Shown here one piece after another: positions 17,109-26,307 of a DNA stretch of 64,000 bases. Under the pieces are notes generated by a model that saw only the letters and a program-made list of their open reading frames with translations, was not told the origin of the DNA and did no database searches. How positions within the stretch are numbered: the stretch's first letter is position 1; the number at the start of each line of letters is the position of its first letter. Where the stretch lies: NCBI GenBank assembly GCA_964631345.1, contig CAZVWE010000001.1, forward strand, positions 310,001-374,000, given 5' to 3'. A program made the translations under genes and the position numbers. Source of the stretch: MGBC163016 sp964631345. Lineage in GTDB: Bacteria > Actinomycetota > Coriobacteriia > Coriobacteriales > Eggerthellaceae.

Positions 17109-18392
17109 TCATTCCTCAACTCGAATGAGCGAAGGATCACCAAAAACGAGTCCTTCGATTGAAGTGATTTTATCTATGGATTCCCTAACATCATGCTCAT
17201 TTGCTGTATGCGTTACATAGATGATATCAACGCTGCCATCTTCTTTTGCTCCACGTTGCATCATGGAATAGATGCTTACATTATTCTCAGCAAACACTGA
17301 AGCCATCTTCGCAAGAACACCGGGCTTATCAGCAACCTTAAAGCGCATGTAATACTTCATCGAAAGAGTTTCAAGTCTACGAATCGGAAGGCTGTCTTTA
17401 CATGTGCATCCAACAATTGGCTTTACGCCTTGGGTGATATGGCGAGCAACCTCCAAAACATCTCCCATAACAGCACTTGCAGCTGCTCCGGCTCCCGCTC
17501 CTTCACCAAAGAACATGGTCTCACCTACAAAATCGCCAACTACGTAAATCGCATTGAATACCCCGTTTACGGTAGCAAGCTGGTGATCTTTAGGAATCAT
17601 GGTTGGATGCACACGCACATCCACCCCTGCATCAGTCTTGTGTGCGATAGCCAAAAGCTTAACGACATATCCCATTTCGCTTGCAGCTTCCAAATCCGTT
17701 GTAGAAACAAGCGAAATTCCGTCTACATATACATCATCAATCGTAATTCGAGAATAAAATGCGATGGATGCAAGAATAGCGATCTTTGCGGCAGCATCTA
17801 AACCATCGACATCTGCAGATGGATCTGCTTCCGCATATCCTTTCGCTTGAGCTTCGCGTAAAGCCTCTTCATAACTTAAACCATCGTCTGCCATACGCGT
17901 AAGCATGTAATTCGTAGTGCCATTTACGATACCCATTACAGATTTAATCTCGTTAGCAATAAGAGAGTGTTTCAAAGGACCAATGATCGGAATTCCGCCA
18001 CCAACGCTTGCGCCAAACGCAAGCTCGCGTCCAGATTCCGCTTGAGCTTCCATAATTTCTTTTCCAAATGTGGCCATAAGTGCTTTATTGGCAGTAACTA
18101 CATTTTTTCCTGCTCGTAAAGCCTCAAGTACAACGGTTTTTGCGACCGTTGTGCCACCAATTAACTCAATGACGATATCAATCTCAGGGTCATTTATAAT
18201 GTCGCGAAAATTATCGGTAAAAAGATGACCCACACCATGCGCATTCGCTTCATCAATTGCAAGAGAACACACTCGAGCCAGTTCAACATCAACACCAAGA
18301 TGCCTTTTAAAATCATCGGCATGTGTCTTCAATATATCTATACATCCACCGCCGACTGTACCAGTTCCCACTAAACCTATCTTTACAGACAT
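17109..18392 (-). CDS. hom: Homoserine dehydrogenase with C-terminal ACT domain
   Basis: This 427-residue NAD(P)-dependent enzyme reduces aspartate semialdehyde to homoserine for threonine and methionine synthesis. The Rossmann motif GLVGTGTVGGG opens the protein. The segment VNGTTNYMLTRM and the lysine-containing AEADPSADVDGLDAAAKIAIL are typical. A regulatory ACT domain occupies about residues 345-425 (KVADKPGVLAKMASVFAENN), implying feedback control by an amino acid. The start was moved to the ATG at 18390-18392, because AGAAAGGA lies seven bases upstream. It is divergent from lysA, so two branches of the aspartate pathway share one 147-bp intergenic region. Confidence 0.95.
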   Translation of the reverse strand: MSVKIGLVGTGTVGGGCIDILKTHADDFKRHLGVDVELARVCSLAIDEANAHGVGHLFTDNFRDIINDPEIDIVIELIGGTTVAKTVVLEALRAGKNVVTANKALMATFGKEIMEAQAESGRELAFGASVGGGIPIIGPLKHSLIANEIKSVMGIVNGTTNYMLTRMADDGLSYEEALREAQAKGYAEADPSADVDGLDAAAKIAILASIAFYSRITIDDVYVDGISLVSTTDLEAASEMGYVVKLLAIAHKTDAGVDVRVHPTMIPKDHQLATVNGVFNAIYVVGDFVGETMFFGEGAGAGAAASAVMGDVLEVARHITQGVKPIVGCTCKDSLPIRRLETLSMKYYMRFKVADKPGVLAKMASVFAENNVSIYSMMQRGAKEDGSVDIIYVTHTANEHDVRESIDKITSIEGLVFGDPSLIRVEE

Positions 18393-18444
18393 CCTGTGTC
18401 CTTTCTTGGTTACTAACAAATTAGGCATTTATGTGCGGCGAAAA

Positions 18445-18474
18445 TTGTAGCATTTGACTAGGCTTTGATAGAAT
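18445..18474 (+). promoter_or_regulatory. Candidate lysA promoter
   Basis: TTGTAG (18445-18450) and TAGAAT (18469-18474) are separated by 18 bp. A TGn extension (18466-18468) precedes the -10 box. The start codon is 65 bp downstream. Confidence 0.45.
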
Positions 18475-18539
18475 CACCATGCACAAAGCCAGCGTTTACA
18501 CGACGATTTATACGATGTTGAGCACAAATAGGAGATTAA

Positions 18540-19895
18540 ATGTCTTTGCCCGCCTCAGATCTTTCAAAAAAAGCTGACAACAAAACCACTATGGAACTTG
18601 GAGAAGTCCTTCCAATGACAGCCAATGTCATAGATGGGCACCTCTATATTGGTGGAGTTGACATGGTTGAACTTGCTCGTACAAAAGGAACCGCACTGTA
18701 TGTCTACGACGAGGCTGACCTTCGTTCAAAAATGGAACGCTACATTACAGCATTTCGTAAAGTGTATCCAAACTCAGATGTAATTTATGCAAGCAAGGCG
18801 TTCATGAACAAGGCTGTTGTTTCAATCGTCAACGAAGAAGGACTGTGTCTAGATGTATCTGGTGGCGGTGAACTTGCATGCGCACGTGCAGCTGGATTTC
18901 CAATGGAGCGAGTGTTTGTTCATGGCAATAACAAAACTCCTCGTGAACTAGAAGAAGCCATAAGCGCTGGTGTTGGACGCATCGTTGTTGATTCACTTAC
19001 AGAACTTGAGCGTATTTCTAAAATCGCTGGAAAACTTGGTATTAAACAGGGAGTTTATATGCGTGTCACCCCTGGGGTTGAAGCTGACACACATGAATAT
19101 ATCCGCACAGGATGCGAAGATTCAAAATTCGGTTTCACTATGAAAGACGGTTTTGCATTTGAATGTATTTCGAAGTTTCTAAATACTCCAAATGTGGAAT
19201 TAAAGGGTCTACACTGCCATATCGGCTCACAAATCTTTGCGCTTCACTCATTCCGCGAAGCAGCTAATGTTATGGTCACGATGATGGCCGACATCAAAGC
19301 TGAATATGAATACGAAATCACAGAGCTCGATCTCGGTGGAGGATTAGGTGTGGCCTACACCGAAGCGGACAGGCCAACATCAATTGAAGAGTTTGCTGAA
19401 ATAACAGGTTGTGCTGTAAAAGATTTCTGCAAAGAAAAAGGTCTGTCCTTACCTAGACTTTTGGTTGAACCAGGCCGCTCTCTTGTTGCCAACGCAGGCG
19501 TCACTCTATATACGGTCGGCAATATTAAAAACCTGCCTGGAGTTCGTAAGTTTGTCGCTATTGACGGCGGTATGTCTGACAACATAAGATGTGCGCTTTA
19601 CCACTCAGAATATGAGCCAACTATTGCCAATAAGGCCGATCAACCACGGACAGAAATCATTACGCTTTGTGGCAAGCATTGTGAAAGCGGAGACGCAGTA
19701 GTTACAGATATGCCTCTTCAAGCTGCAGATATTGATGACATCGTTTGTGTGTTTGGAACAGGTGCATATTGTTACACCATGGCAAGCAATTACAACGGTC
19801 AACCAAGGCCAGGCATCGTGTTTGTACGCGATGGCAATGCAAAATTAGTTACGCGACGTGAGACCTACGAAGACTTGCTCTCACGCGATTTATAA
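18540..19895 (+). CDS. lysA: Diaminopimelate decarboxylase
   Basis: This 451-residue PLP-dependent decarboxylase converts meso-diaminopimelate to lysine. It belongs to the alanine-racemase-fold group IV family. The Schiff-base lysine is Lys86 in IYASKAFMNK. LHCHIGSQ, ELDLGGGLGV and GKHCESGD (containing the catalytic Cys from the partner subunit) are all visible. The ATG follows GGAG at 18531-18534. It is divergent from hom. A 111-bp gap separates it from the MoaE-like gene, which may be read from the same transcript. Confidence 0.95.
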   Translation: MSLPASDLSKKADNKTTMELGEVLPMTANVIDGHLYIGGVDMVELARTKGTALYVYDEADLRSKMERYITAFRKVYPNSDVIYASKAFMNKAVVSIVNEEGLCLDVSGGGELACARAAGFPMERVFVHGNNKTPRELEEAISAGVGRIVVDSLTELERISKIAGKLGIKQGVYMRVTPGVEADTHEYIRTGCEDSKFGFTMKDGFAFECISKFLNTPNVELKGLHCHIGSQIFALHSFREAANVMVTMMADIKAEYEYEITELDLGGGLGVAYTEADRPTSIEEFAEITGCAVKDFCKEKGLSLPRLLVEPGRSLVANAGVTLYTVGNIKNLPGVRKFVAIDGGMSDNIRCALYHSEYEPTIANKADQPRTEIITLCGKHCESGDAVVTDMPLQAADIDDIVCVFGTGAYCYTMASNYNGQPRPGIVFVRDGNAKLVTRRETYEDLLSRDL

Positions 19896-20006
19896 ACAAC
19901 CACTTTGCAAAAGTCATCCATAAGAAAAGCAACCATTAGAATTAACGATACGAATAATGTTGATATCATCAATGAATTTATTGTTGATCTTCCGAAAGGA
20001 GTCCTG

Positions 20007-20408
20007 ATGTCTAAACAAGAACCCTCAACTGATGAATGGTTAGCTGAAGCAAAGGCATCCCCAAACGCTGATCAATGCGGAATGTTTTTGCTTCATAACG
20101 GAATTGTTCGCTCAACACCAAAAGCACACGTACGTGAAGGCGCTACAGGTCTAGGAACCGTATCAAAAATTGAGTTTTCTTATGATGCTGAAGGCGTTGA
20201 CGCAGCCATTGAAGAAGCTCTTCAAATGCCTGGCATTTACTATGTAAGAGTTTGGCTAAATGAGGGCACTATTGAGGTTGGCGGATCGATTATGTATGTA
20301 CTTGTAGGCGGAGACATCAGACCTCATTGCATCGATTGCCTACAGGCTTTAGTTGGCAAGATCAAAAACGATCTGGTCGAGGAACGTGAAATCTATGAAG
20401 AAAGCTAA
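20007..20408 (+). CDS. MoaE-like (molybdopterin synthase large-subunit fold) protein
   Basis: This 133-residue protein has the segment order of MoaE: FLLHNGIVRSTPKAHVRE, a central KIEFSYDAEGVDAAI, then IEVGGSIMYVLVGGDIRPHCID and a C-terminal KIKNDLVEEREIYEE. The usual HRxxAF motif is replaced by RPHCIDCLQ, so canonical catalytic residues are not clearly kept. It may serve molybdopterin synthesis, matching the molybdoenzyme in this window, or be a diverged relative. I set the start at the ATG at 20007, because GAAAGGAG lies five bases upstream; a longer frame from 19905 lacks a ribosome site. It overlaps the serpin gene by 14 bases. Confidence 0.65.
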   Translation: MSKQEPSTDEWLAEAKASPNADQCGMFLLHNGIVRSTPKAHVREGATGLGTVSKIEFSYDAEGVDAAIEEALQMPGIYYVRVWLNEGTIEVGGSIMYVLVGGDIRPHCIDCLQALVGKIKNDLVEEREIYEES

Positions 20409-21720
20409 ACATATAGCAACCCCATTTTGGCTCATTGCGGCTGCTGTCATGCTCTGTACTTTACTGCTTGTCTCAGGGTGTGCTTCCAATACACCTTCTA
20501 GCAACACTGCAGAAAATACTTCAGCCGATCAAGGCTTCGAACCACAGGTTGAAGAGCTTTCTTTAGTAAAAAGCGATGACCCAATGCTTACATTTGCCGC
20601 TAATTCTGCAACAGCAGTTCTGAATGGAGCCCCTGCCACTGATCAAACATTAGCAGGCGATAGTGTTGAGAGATTCAACAGTTGCTACTCCCCTGCATCG
20701 ATGTATTTTGCGCTTGCAATGCTCACAGAAGGTACAGCGGGAAACGCCCAGGCACAACTTTTAGAATCCCTTGGCGCCGATAGCAGCGAATCTCTTATGA
20801 GCTACTGCCGTCAAAGCCTAAATACGCTTGAAGATACAGTGGATGGCTACGACCTAAAGCTCGCCAACTCAATCTGGACAAGCAAGGACTACAGCTTTAA
20901 ACAATCGTATTTAGACGCGATTAGCGAAAACTTGGACTCTGCAGCATATGATGTGGCCTTCGGAACAAATGAGGCCAATACTGAAATATCTAATTGGGTT
21001 AAAGAGCATACGGAGGGTTTAATTGATCCGCAGTTTGATACACAAGTATCCAACGTAGCTCTGCTAATAAACACTCTTTATTTTAAAGACTCTTGGATTA
21101 ATCCATTTATGCAAGAAAACTCTTCATCTGAGGTTTTTCACACAACAACAGGCGATGTTGATACGCTCTTTATGCATGAAAACATTGATTCCACCCTTTA
21201 TGGCGAAGGCGACGGATACACGGCAGCCCAACTCACATTCCAAGGTGGAGCAACTATGACGTTTTACCTTCCAGATGAAGGTACAGAACCTACAGCCTTG
21301 GTAGAAACCCCGGAGAAAACACTTTCGCTTCTTACGACTGAATTAGATTACGAAAATGTCGATTGGGCACTACCGAAATTCAAAATAGAGTCTTCATTTA
21401 ATAGCCTAATCGAAAGCCTTAAAGCTATTGGTATTGTTGATGTATTCGATCCGGATATTGCAGGCATGTTTGAGCCAATGCTTCAAGAGGGAAATGAATC
21501 TGGTTTCTTTGTCGACAAAGTCATACAAGAAACCTATTTAGACCTGAATGAAGATGGTGTTAAAGCTGCAGCTTATTCAGCAATAGGAATAGAAAAGATG
21601 GCACTCGTAGAAGGCGGTACACCTATTCAATTTACATTGGATAGACCATTTGCATACTCTATCCAATCACCCGAAGGTACCGTTTTATTTATGGGAGTAG
21701 TGGAAAACCCAGCTGCTTAA
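20395..21720 (+). CDS. Lipoprotein serpin (serine-protease inhibitor)
   Basis: This 441-residue secreted protein has an N-terminal helix and lipobox LLVSGC (lipidated Cys29), then a serpin fold from about residue 65. The reactive-centre hinge is NEDGVKAAAYSAIGI, starting near residue 385. Counting P15 as the Gly puts P1 at about Met402 with Lys401 as P2, within one residue. The signature FTLDRPFAYSI...GTVLFMGVVENP is also clear. The alanine-rich hinge indicates an inhibitory, suicide-substrate type. As a surface lipoprotein it could trap host or microbial proteases, as known for Bifidobacterium serpins (analogy). The start lies inside the MoaE-like gene, so translation is coupled. Confidence 0.9.
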   Translation: MKKAKHIATPFWLIAAAVMLCTLLLVSGCASNTPSSNTAENTSADQGFEPQVEELSLVKSDDPMLTFAANSATAVLNGAPATDQTLAGDSVERFNSCYSPASMYFALAMLTEGTAGNAQAQLLESLGADSSESLMSYCRQSLNTLEDTVDGYDLKLANSIWTSKDYSFKQSYLDAISENLDSAAYDVAFGTNEANTEISNWVKEHTEGLIDPQFDTQVSNVALLINTLYFKDSWINPFMQENSSSEVFHTTTGDVDTLFMHENIDSTLYGEGDGYTAAQLTFQGGATMTFYLPDEGTEPTALVETPEKTLSLLTTELDYENVDWALPKFKIESSFNSLIESLKAIGIVDVFDPDIAGMFEPMLQEGNESGFFVDKVIQETYLDLNEDGVKAAAYSAIGIEKMALVEGGTPIQFTLDRPFAYSIQSPEGTVLFMGVVENPAA

Positions 21721-21739
21721 AATACCTTAGATTTTGAGC

Positions 21740-24700
21740 TTACTGGAAGTATTTAACTCCTGCGGCAAATATGGATTGCCCAACATGTTCTGGGAAGTTT
21801 TTATAAAGACCACTTCCGGCACGTTCAGAGTGACCCATCTTCCCAAATACTCGTCCATCAGGGCTAGTTATTCCTTCGATCGCTAAAACCGATCCATTCG
21901 GATTCGCGCTTAAGTCCATAGAAGGCACACCGTATTCATCCACATACTGTGTCGCAATCTGTCCAGCTTGCATCATCTGCCCTAAAAGCTCAGGAGGTGC
22001 GACGAATTTCCCTTCACCATGACTTATCGCAACTGCTTGAACATCGCCAACTTTACAATTCGCAAGCCAAGGTGACAAATTTGAACACACCCTAGTACGC
22101 ACAAGTCTGCTTTGGTGACGCCCAATATCGTTAAACGTCAAGGTTGGAGACTTAGGTGTTGCATCCACAATATCGCCGTAAGGCACAAGTCCAAGCTTGA
22201 CTAAGGCCTGAAAACCATTGCATATACCAAGCATCAATCCATCGCGCACTTGCAAAAGCTCGCGAACGGCCTCGGTCACTTCAGGAACGCGGAAAAACGC
22301 CGTGATGAACTTAGCAGATCCATCCGGCTCATCTCCACCTGAAAACCCTCCAGGAATCATAACTATTTGAGACTTCCGAATATTCTCTGCAAGCTCAAGC
22401 GTAGATGTGCGAACAGCATCAGGGTTAATGTTGTTGATAATTTGCGTAGTCACAACCGCGCCTGCGTGCTCAAAAGCGGCAAGTGTGTCATATTCGCAAT
22501 TAGTACCTGGAAATACCGGAATTATCACATGTGGACGTGCCACTGCATTGCCTGTGTAGGTGTGCTGCTTTGACGCAACATATGTAATCGGCTCAACTTC
22601 CGCAAGTTTATTTAGATCATCGCGCGATGTCCGATATGGGAATACACCCTCAATGCCACTTTCCCATGCCTCTTGCACAAGAGCTAGGTCCACCTGCTGT
22701 CCGTCCGCCAGCATTACATAATCAGCCAACGTGATGCCCAAATCATCCACGTCTACACCATCTGAAAGCCCAGCAGCCTCAAGTGCGCGCTCAAGATCAT
22801 CCACAGTCACATCTGGAGCAGCTTCAATTACAAACGTGCCGTAGGCCGGCTCAAACAAATCTACAATACTTGCAGAATATAGCTTCATGCCGATGCCATT
22901 ACCAACAGCCATTTTGAATAGAGTCTCGCCCAGACCACCGTATTCACCAGAGGCGCAAGCAGACACAAGACCCTGACCGATCAAATACTCCACCGCATCC
23001 ATGACTGCGATCAAGCTTTTAGCTTCAGTCTCATCGAAAGACACCCATGCAAGATTGCTATCCGTGCGCTTAAACTCCGGTGAGGTCACACGGTCAATAT
23101 TGCCAACAGCGGTTGCAAAGGAGACAAGTGTAGGTGGTACATCAATATCCTCAAAGCTGCCAGACATGGAGTCTTTGCCACCAATAGCACCAACTTTGAG
23201 ATCAATTTGTGCCATAAGAGCACCAAGTAATGCAGATACCGGCTTGCCCCATCGCTTAGGATCATCGCCTAGCTTCTCGAAAAACTCCTGGAACGTAAGA
23301 TATATATCCTCACGCTTGAAACCCGTAGCCACAAGTTTAGCCACGGAATCGAGCACTGCAATATATGATCCACCGAACTGATCAGCTGCTGAAACATAAG
23401 GGTTAAATCCCCAAGATAAACCCGAAACAGTGGTAGTGTCTCCACCTATCACTGGCAGTTTCGCCACCATTGCAAGAGCAGGAGTGAGCTGATACTTACC
23501 ACCAAACGGCATAAGCACAGTAGCCGCTCCAATTGTGGAGTCAAAGCGCTCAGTAAGTCCCTTGTTCGAAGCATGATTGATGTCTGTCATCAGAGCTACA
23601 AGTGCATCTTGGATGGAATCATGCTCACAAATTGCCTCAACTATCGGATCAGTTAAGTCGTAACAAGTCTCAAATGCCCTGTCAGCGCTGCTGTCACCTT
23701 CAACATCACCCGCATCAATAGCCACTTTCGTACGCTTTGGAGCTCCGTTGCTTGCAAGAAAATCACGAGCGATATCAACGATCGTGTTTCCTCTCCATAC
23801 CATACGAACTCGAGGTTCTTCTGTAACAGTAGCCACTGGTGTAGCTTCAAGATTTTCAGCGCGTGCCAGCGCTATAAAGTCATCAACATCATCGGCGGCA
23901 AGCGCTACTGCCATGCGCTCTTGGCTTTCAGAGATGGCAAGTTCAGTACCATCAAGTCCCTCATATTTTTTAGGAATTCTATCGAGGTCAATGTAGAGTC
24001 CATCTGCAAGTTCACCAATAGCAACAGATACACCACCTGCACCAAAGTCGTTGCAACGCTTTATCATCCGACATGCCTCTGGATTGCGGAAAAGGCGCTG
24101 AATCTTACGCTCTACCGGAGCATTTCCCTTTTGAACTTCCGCACCACAAGTCTCAATTGATGACACATCATGTGCCTTAGACGATCCTGTAGCACCACCA
24201 ATTCCATCGCGCCCGGTGCGACCACCCAACAACACGACAACATCTCCAGGAGCAGGTGTTTCGCGAACCACATCAGCTGCAGGTGTCGCCCCTATAACAG
24301 CGCCCACTTCCATATGCTTTGCAGCATAGCCTGGGTGATAAAGCTCGTGTACGAGTCCAGTGGCTAAACCAATTTGATTTCCGTACGATGAATAACCAGC
24401 CGCCGCAGTCGTAGCTATTTTTCGTTGCGGAAGCTTACCTACAAGTGTGTCTTTGACAGGAACTGTTGGATCAGCAGAACCTGTAAGGCGCATGGCCTGA
24501 TAGACATATGCACGTCCAGACAAAGGATCCCTTATCGCACCTCCAACACAAGTTGCAGCACCACCGAAAGGCTCAATTTCAGTTGGATGATTGTGGGTTT
24601 CATTCTTAAATAAATACAGCCAGTCTTCATCTTTTCCGTCGACATCAACTTTGACCTTCACTGTACATGCGTTGATCTCATCGGATTCATCAAGACCTGT

Positions 24701-25567
24701 GAGTATTCCATGAGTCTTAAGCCAACGAGCCCCTATAGTTGCCATGTCCATCATGCAAAGCGGCTTATTTGACCTATTGAGTTCGCGCCTCATATCCAAG
24801 TATTTGTCATACGCAGATGCCACATTCGCATCTTCGATACAAACATCAGAAAGCTCAGTGCCAAATGTCGTGTGCCTGCAATGGTCAGACCAATACGTAT
24901 CAACCATTTTGATTTCGGTAATAGTAGGTACACGTTTTTCAGATGCAAAGTAGCGTTGGAATTCCTTAATGTCGCCTAGATCCATAGCAAGACCGCGGTC
25001 TTTAATGAACGCTTTAAGGCCTTCCTCATCTAAATCCAAGAAATCGTCTAGTACTTCGACATCAGCTGGTCGATCAGCCTGAAGCGCTAAAGTATCCGGA
25101 AGTTCAAGGGATGCCTCTTGTGCTTCAACCGGATTGATAACATAGTGCTTGATTGCACTTATATCATCGTCAGTCAGCGCACCTTCGAGCACATAAACAA
25201 ACGCAGACTTAACATCTAGACGCTCACCTTGGCTTATAAGTTGGATGCATTCACTTGCAGAATCAGCACGCTGATCAAACTGTCCAGGTAAATACTCAAC
25301 AGCAAACACATTCACCTGATCATTTGAGTCAGACATAGCAAGCACGTCGTCCATATTGTTAAACACTTGGTCAACTTGCGGTTCTGAAAAAACCGTTGTT
25401 TTACAGACATCGAAAAGTTCAGGATCAATGCCTTCAATATCATATCGATTGATCAGACGAACTCGTTTAAGCGAACTTACGCCCAAAATATCGCGAAGCT
25501 CAGCAAGCAACTGCTGAGCTTCAATATCAAAACCATTTCGTTTTTCAACATAGATTCGATCAACCAT
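21740..25567 (-). CDS. purL: Phosphoribosylformylglycinamidine synthase, single large chain
   Basis: This 1,275-residue enzyme makes FGAM from FGAR, ATP and glutamine (fourth step of purine synthesis). It is the fused large form, with N-terminal PurS-like, two AIRS-like ATP domains and a C-terminal class I glutaminase. The catalytic triad is visible: Cys1116 in LGICNGFQAL, and His1246 and Glu1248 in MGHSERAGSG. Motifs LFKNETHNHPTEIEPFGGA and GAIGGKDSMSGSF are diagnostic. The start ATG follows AAAAAGG, and the upstream small membrane gene ends two bases earlier. It converges with the serpin gene 19 bp away. Confidence 0.96.
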   Translation of the reverse strand: MVDRIYVEKRNGFDIEAQQLLAELRDILGVSSLKRVRLINRYDIEGIDPELFDVCKTTVFSEPQVDQVFNNMDDVLAMSDSNDQVNVFAVEYLPGQFDQRADSASECIQLISQGERLDVKSAFVYVLEGALTDDDISAIKHYVINPVEAQEASLELPDTLALQADRPADVEVLDDFLDLDEEGLKAFIKDRGLAMDLGDIKEFQRYFASEKRVPTITEIKMVDTYWSDHCRHTTFGTELSDVCIEDANVASAYDKYLDMRRELNRSNKPLCMMDMATIGARWLKTHGILTGLDESDEINACTVKVKVDVDGKDEDWLYLFKNETHNHPTEIEPFGGAATCVGGAIRDPLSGRAYVYQAMRLTGSADPTVPVKDTLVGKLPQRKIATTAAAGYSSYGNQIGLATGLVHELYHPGYAAKHMEVGAVIGATPAADVVRETPAPGDVVVLLGGRTGRDGIGGATGSSKAHDVSSIETCGAEVQKGNAPVERKIQRLFRNPEACRMIKRCNDFGAGGVSVAIGELADGLYIDLDRIPKKYEGLDGTELAISESQERMAVALAADDVDDFIALARAENLEATPVATVTEEPRVRMVWRGNTIVDIARDFLASNGAPKRTKVAIDAGDVEGDSSADRAFETCYDLTDPIVEAICEHDSIQDALVALMTDINHASNKGLTERFDSTIGAATVLMPFGGKYQLTPALAMVAKLPVIGGDTTTVSGLSWGFNPYVSAADQFGGSYIAVLDSVAKLVATGFKREDIYLTFQEFFEKLGDDPKRWGKPVSALLGALMAQIDLKVGAIGGKDSMSGSFEDIDVPPTLVSFATAVGNIDRVTSPEFKRTDSNLAWVSFDETEAKSLIAVMDAVEYLIGQGLVSACASGEYGGLGETLFKMAVGNGIGMKLYSASIVDLFEPAYGTFVIEAAPDVTVDDLERALEAAGLSDGVDVDDLGITLADYVMLADGQQVDLALVQEAWESGIEGVFPYRTSRDDLNKLAEVEPITYVASKQHTYTGNAVARPHVIIPVFPGTNCEYDTLAAFEHAGAVVTTQIINNINPDAVRTSTLELAENIRKSQIVMIPGGFSGGDEPDGSAKFITAFFRVPEVTEAVRELLQVRDGLMLGICNGFQALVKLGLVPYGDIVDATPKSPTLTFNDIGRHQSRLVRTRVCSNLSPWLANCKVGDVQAVAISHGEGKFVAPPELLGQMMQAGQIATQYVDEYGVPSMDLSANPNGSVLAIEGITSPDGRVFGKMGHSERAGSGLYKNFPEHVGQSIFAAGVKYFQ

Positions 25568-25569
25568 AT

Positions 25570-26217
25570 TTAAGCCTTTTTCTCGCTGGGTTCGGCTTTA
25601 GATTTTTTAGAACCTGAGAACAATCCAGCTATTCCGCGCTTTTTCTTAACATCCTTCTCTTCGGTCTTTGCAGCATTTGCGTCTTCGCTGGATTCCTCTT
25701 TAGATTTATCATCCTTTGAAGCGTTTGAATTGTGAGCATTTCTGCGACGCTGCTTTTTCTCCTGCTTATCCTCAAGAGCAGCCATTCTTTGTTGGTATGC
25801 AGTGCGCTCTTTTCTGATCTTAGAAAAGTCAATATAAAACGCAAAAATAATCAACGCATAGGCAGCAAACAAAAATACCATTGGTAGCCACCCTGCACTC
25901 ATTGTGCTTGTAAACCACGAAAGCGCCGTGCAGGCAATTGCACCACCAAGGCATATCCACCAGAGTCTCTTCAATTTCTTATAACGCTCAGTGTCTGGTT
26001 TGTAATACTTCCTATCAAGCTCACGCTGACGATTCTGAGCTTCCCTGCGTGCGGCCTTCGCTTCCGCCTTCTTTTGCTGAGGCGTCTTTTTGCCTGAACT
26101 TACAGTAACTGTTCCTGCCGCCTTGGTTGCTGGCTTTGCAGATGCTGCACTTTTACGCGTATTACCAGGATGCTTTTCACCTGTATATCGTTCATTCATA
26201 GGGTTGCGCTGCGTCAT
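25570..26217 (-). CDS. Two-helix membrane protein of unknown function between purC and purL
   Basis: This is a 215-residue protein. Residues 1-75 are basic, Lys/Arg/Ala/Gln-rich and probably coiled or disordered. Two hydrophobic segments follow (about 86-105 and 111-130). The tail is highly charged (Lys/Glu/Ser), ending in a KKKRGIAGLFSGSKKS stretch. I do not recognise a family. It is spaced two bases before purL and about 90 bp after purC on the same strand, so it is probably co-transcribed with the purine genes, though the context does not define a role. AGGAG precedes the ATG. Confidence 0.72.
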   Translation of the reverse strand: MTQRNPMNERYTGEKHPGNTRKSAASAKPATKAAGTVTVSSGKKTPQQKKAEAKAARREAQNRQRELDRKYYKPDTERYKKLKRLWWICLGGAIACTALSWFTSTMSAGWLPMVFLFAAYALIIFAFYIDFSKIRKERTAYQQRMAALEDKQEKKQRRRNAHNSNASKDDKSKEESSEDANAAKTEEKDVKKKRGIAGLFSGSKKSKAEPSEKKA

Positions 26218-26307
26218 ATAAAACTAACTCCTGTTTTAACCGTATCGTTTTTAAGCGTAGTTGATTTCCGCAATATTTAACTACAACAGCATGCCTTTAC
26301 TGTTTTC

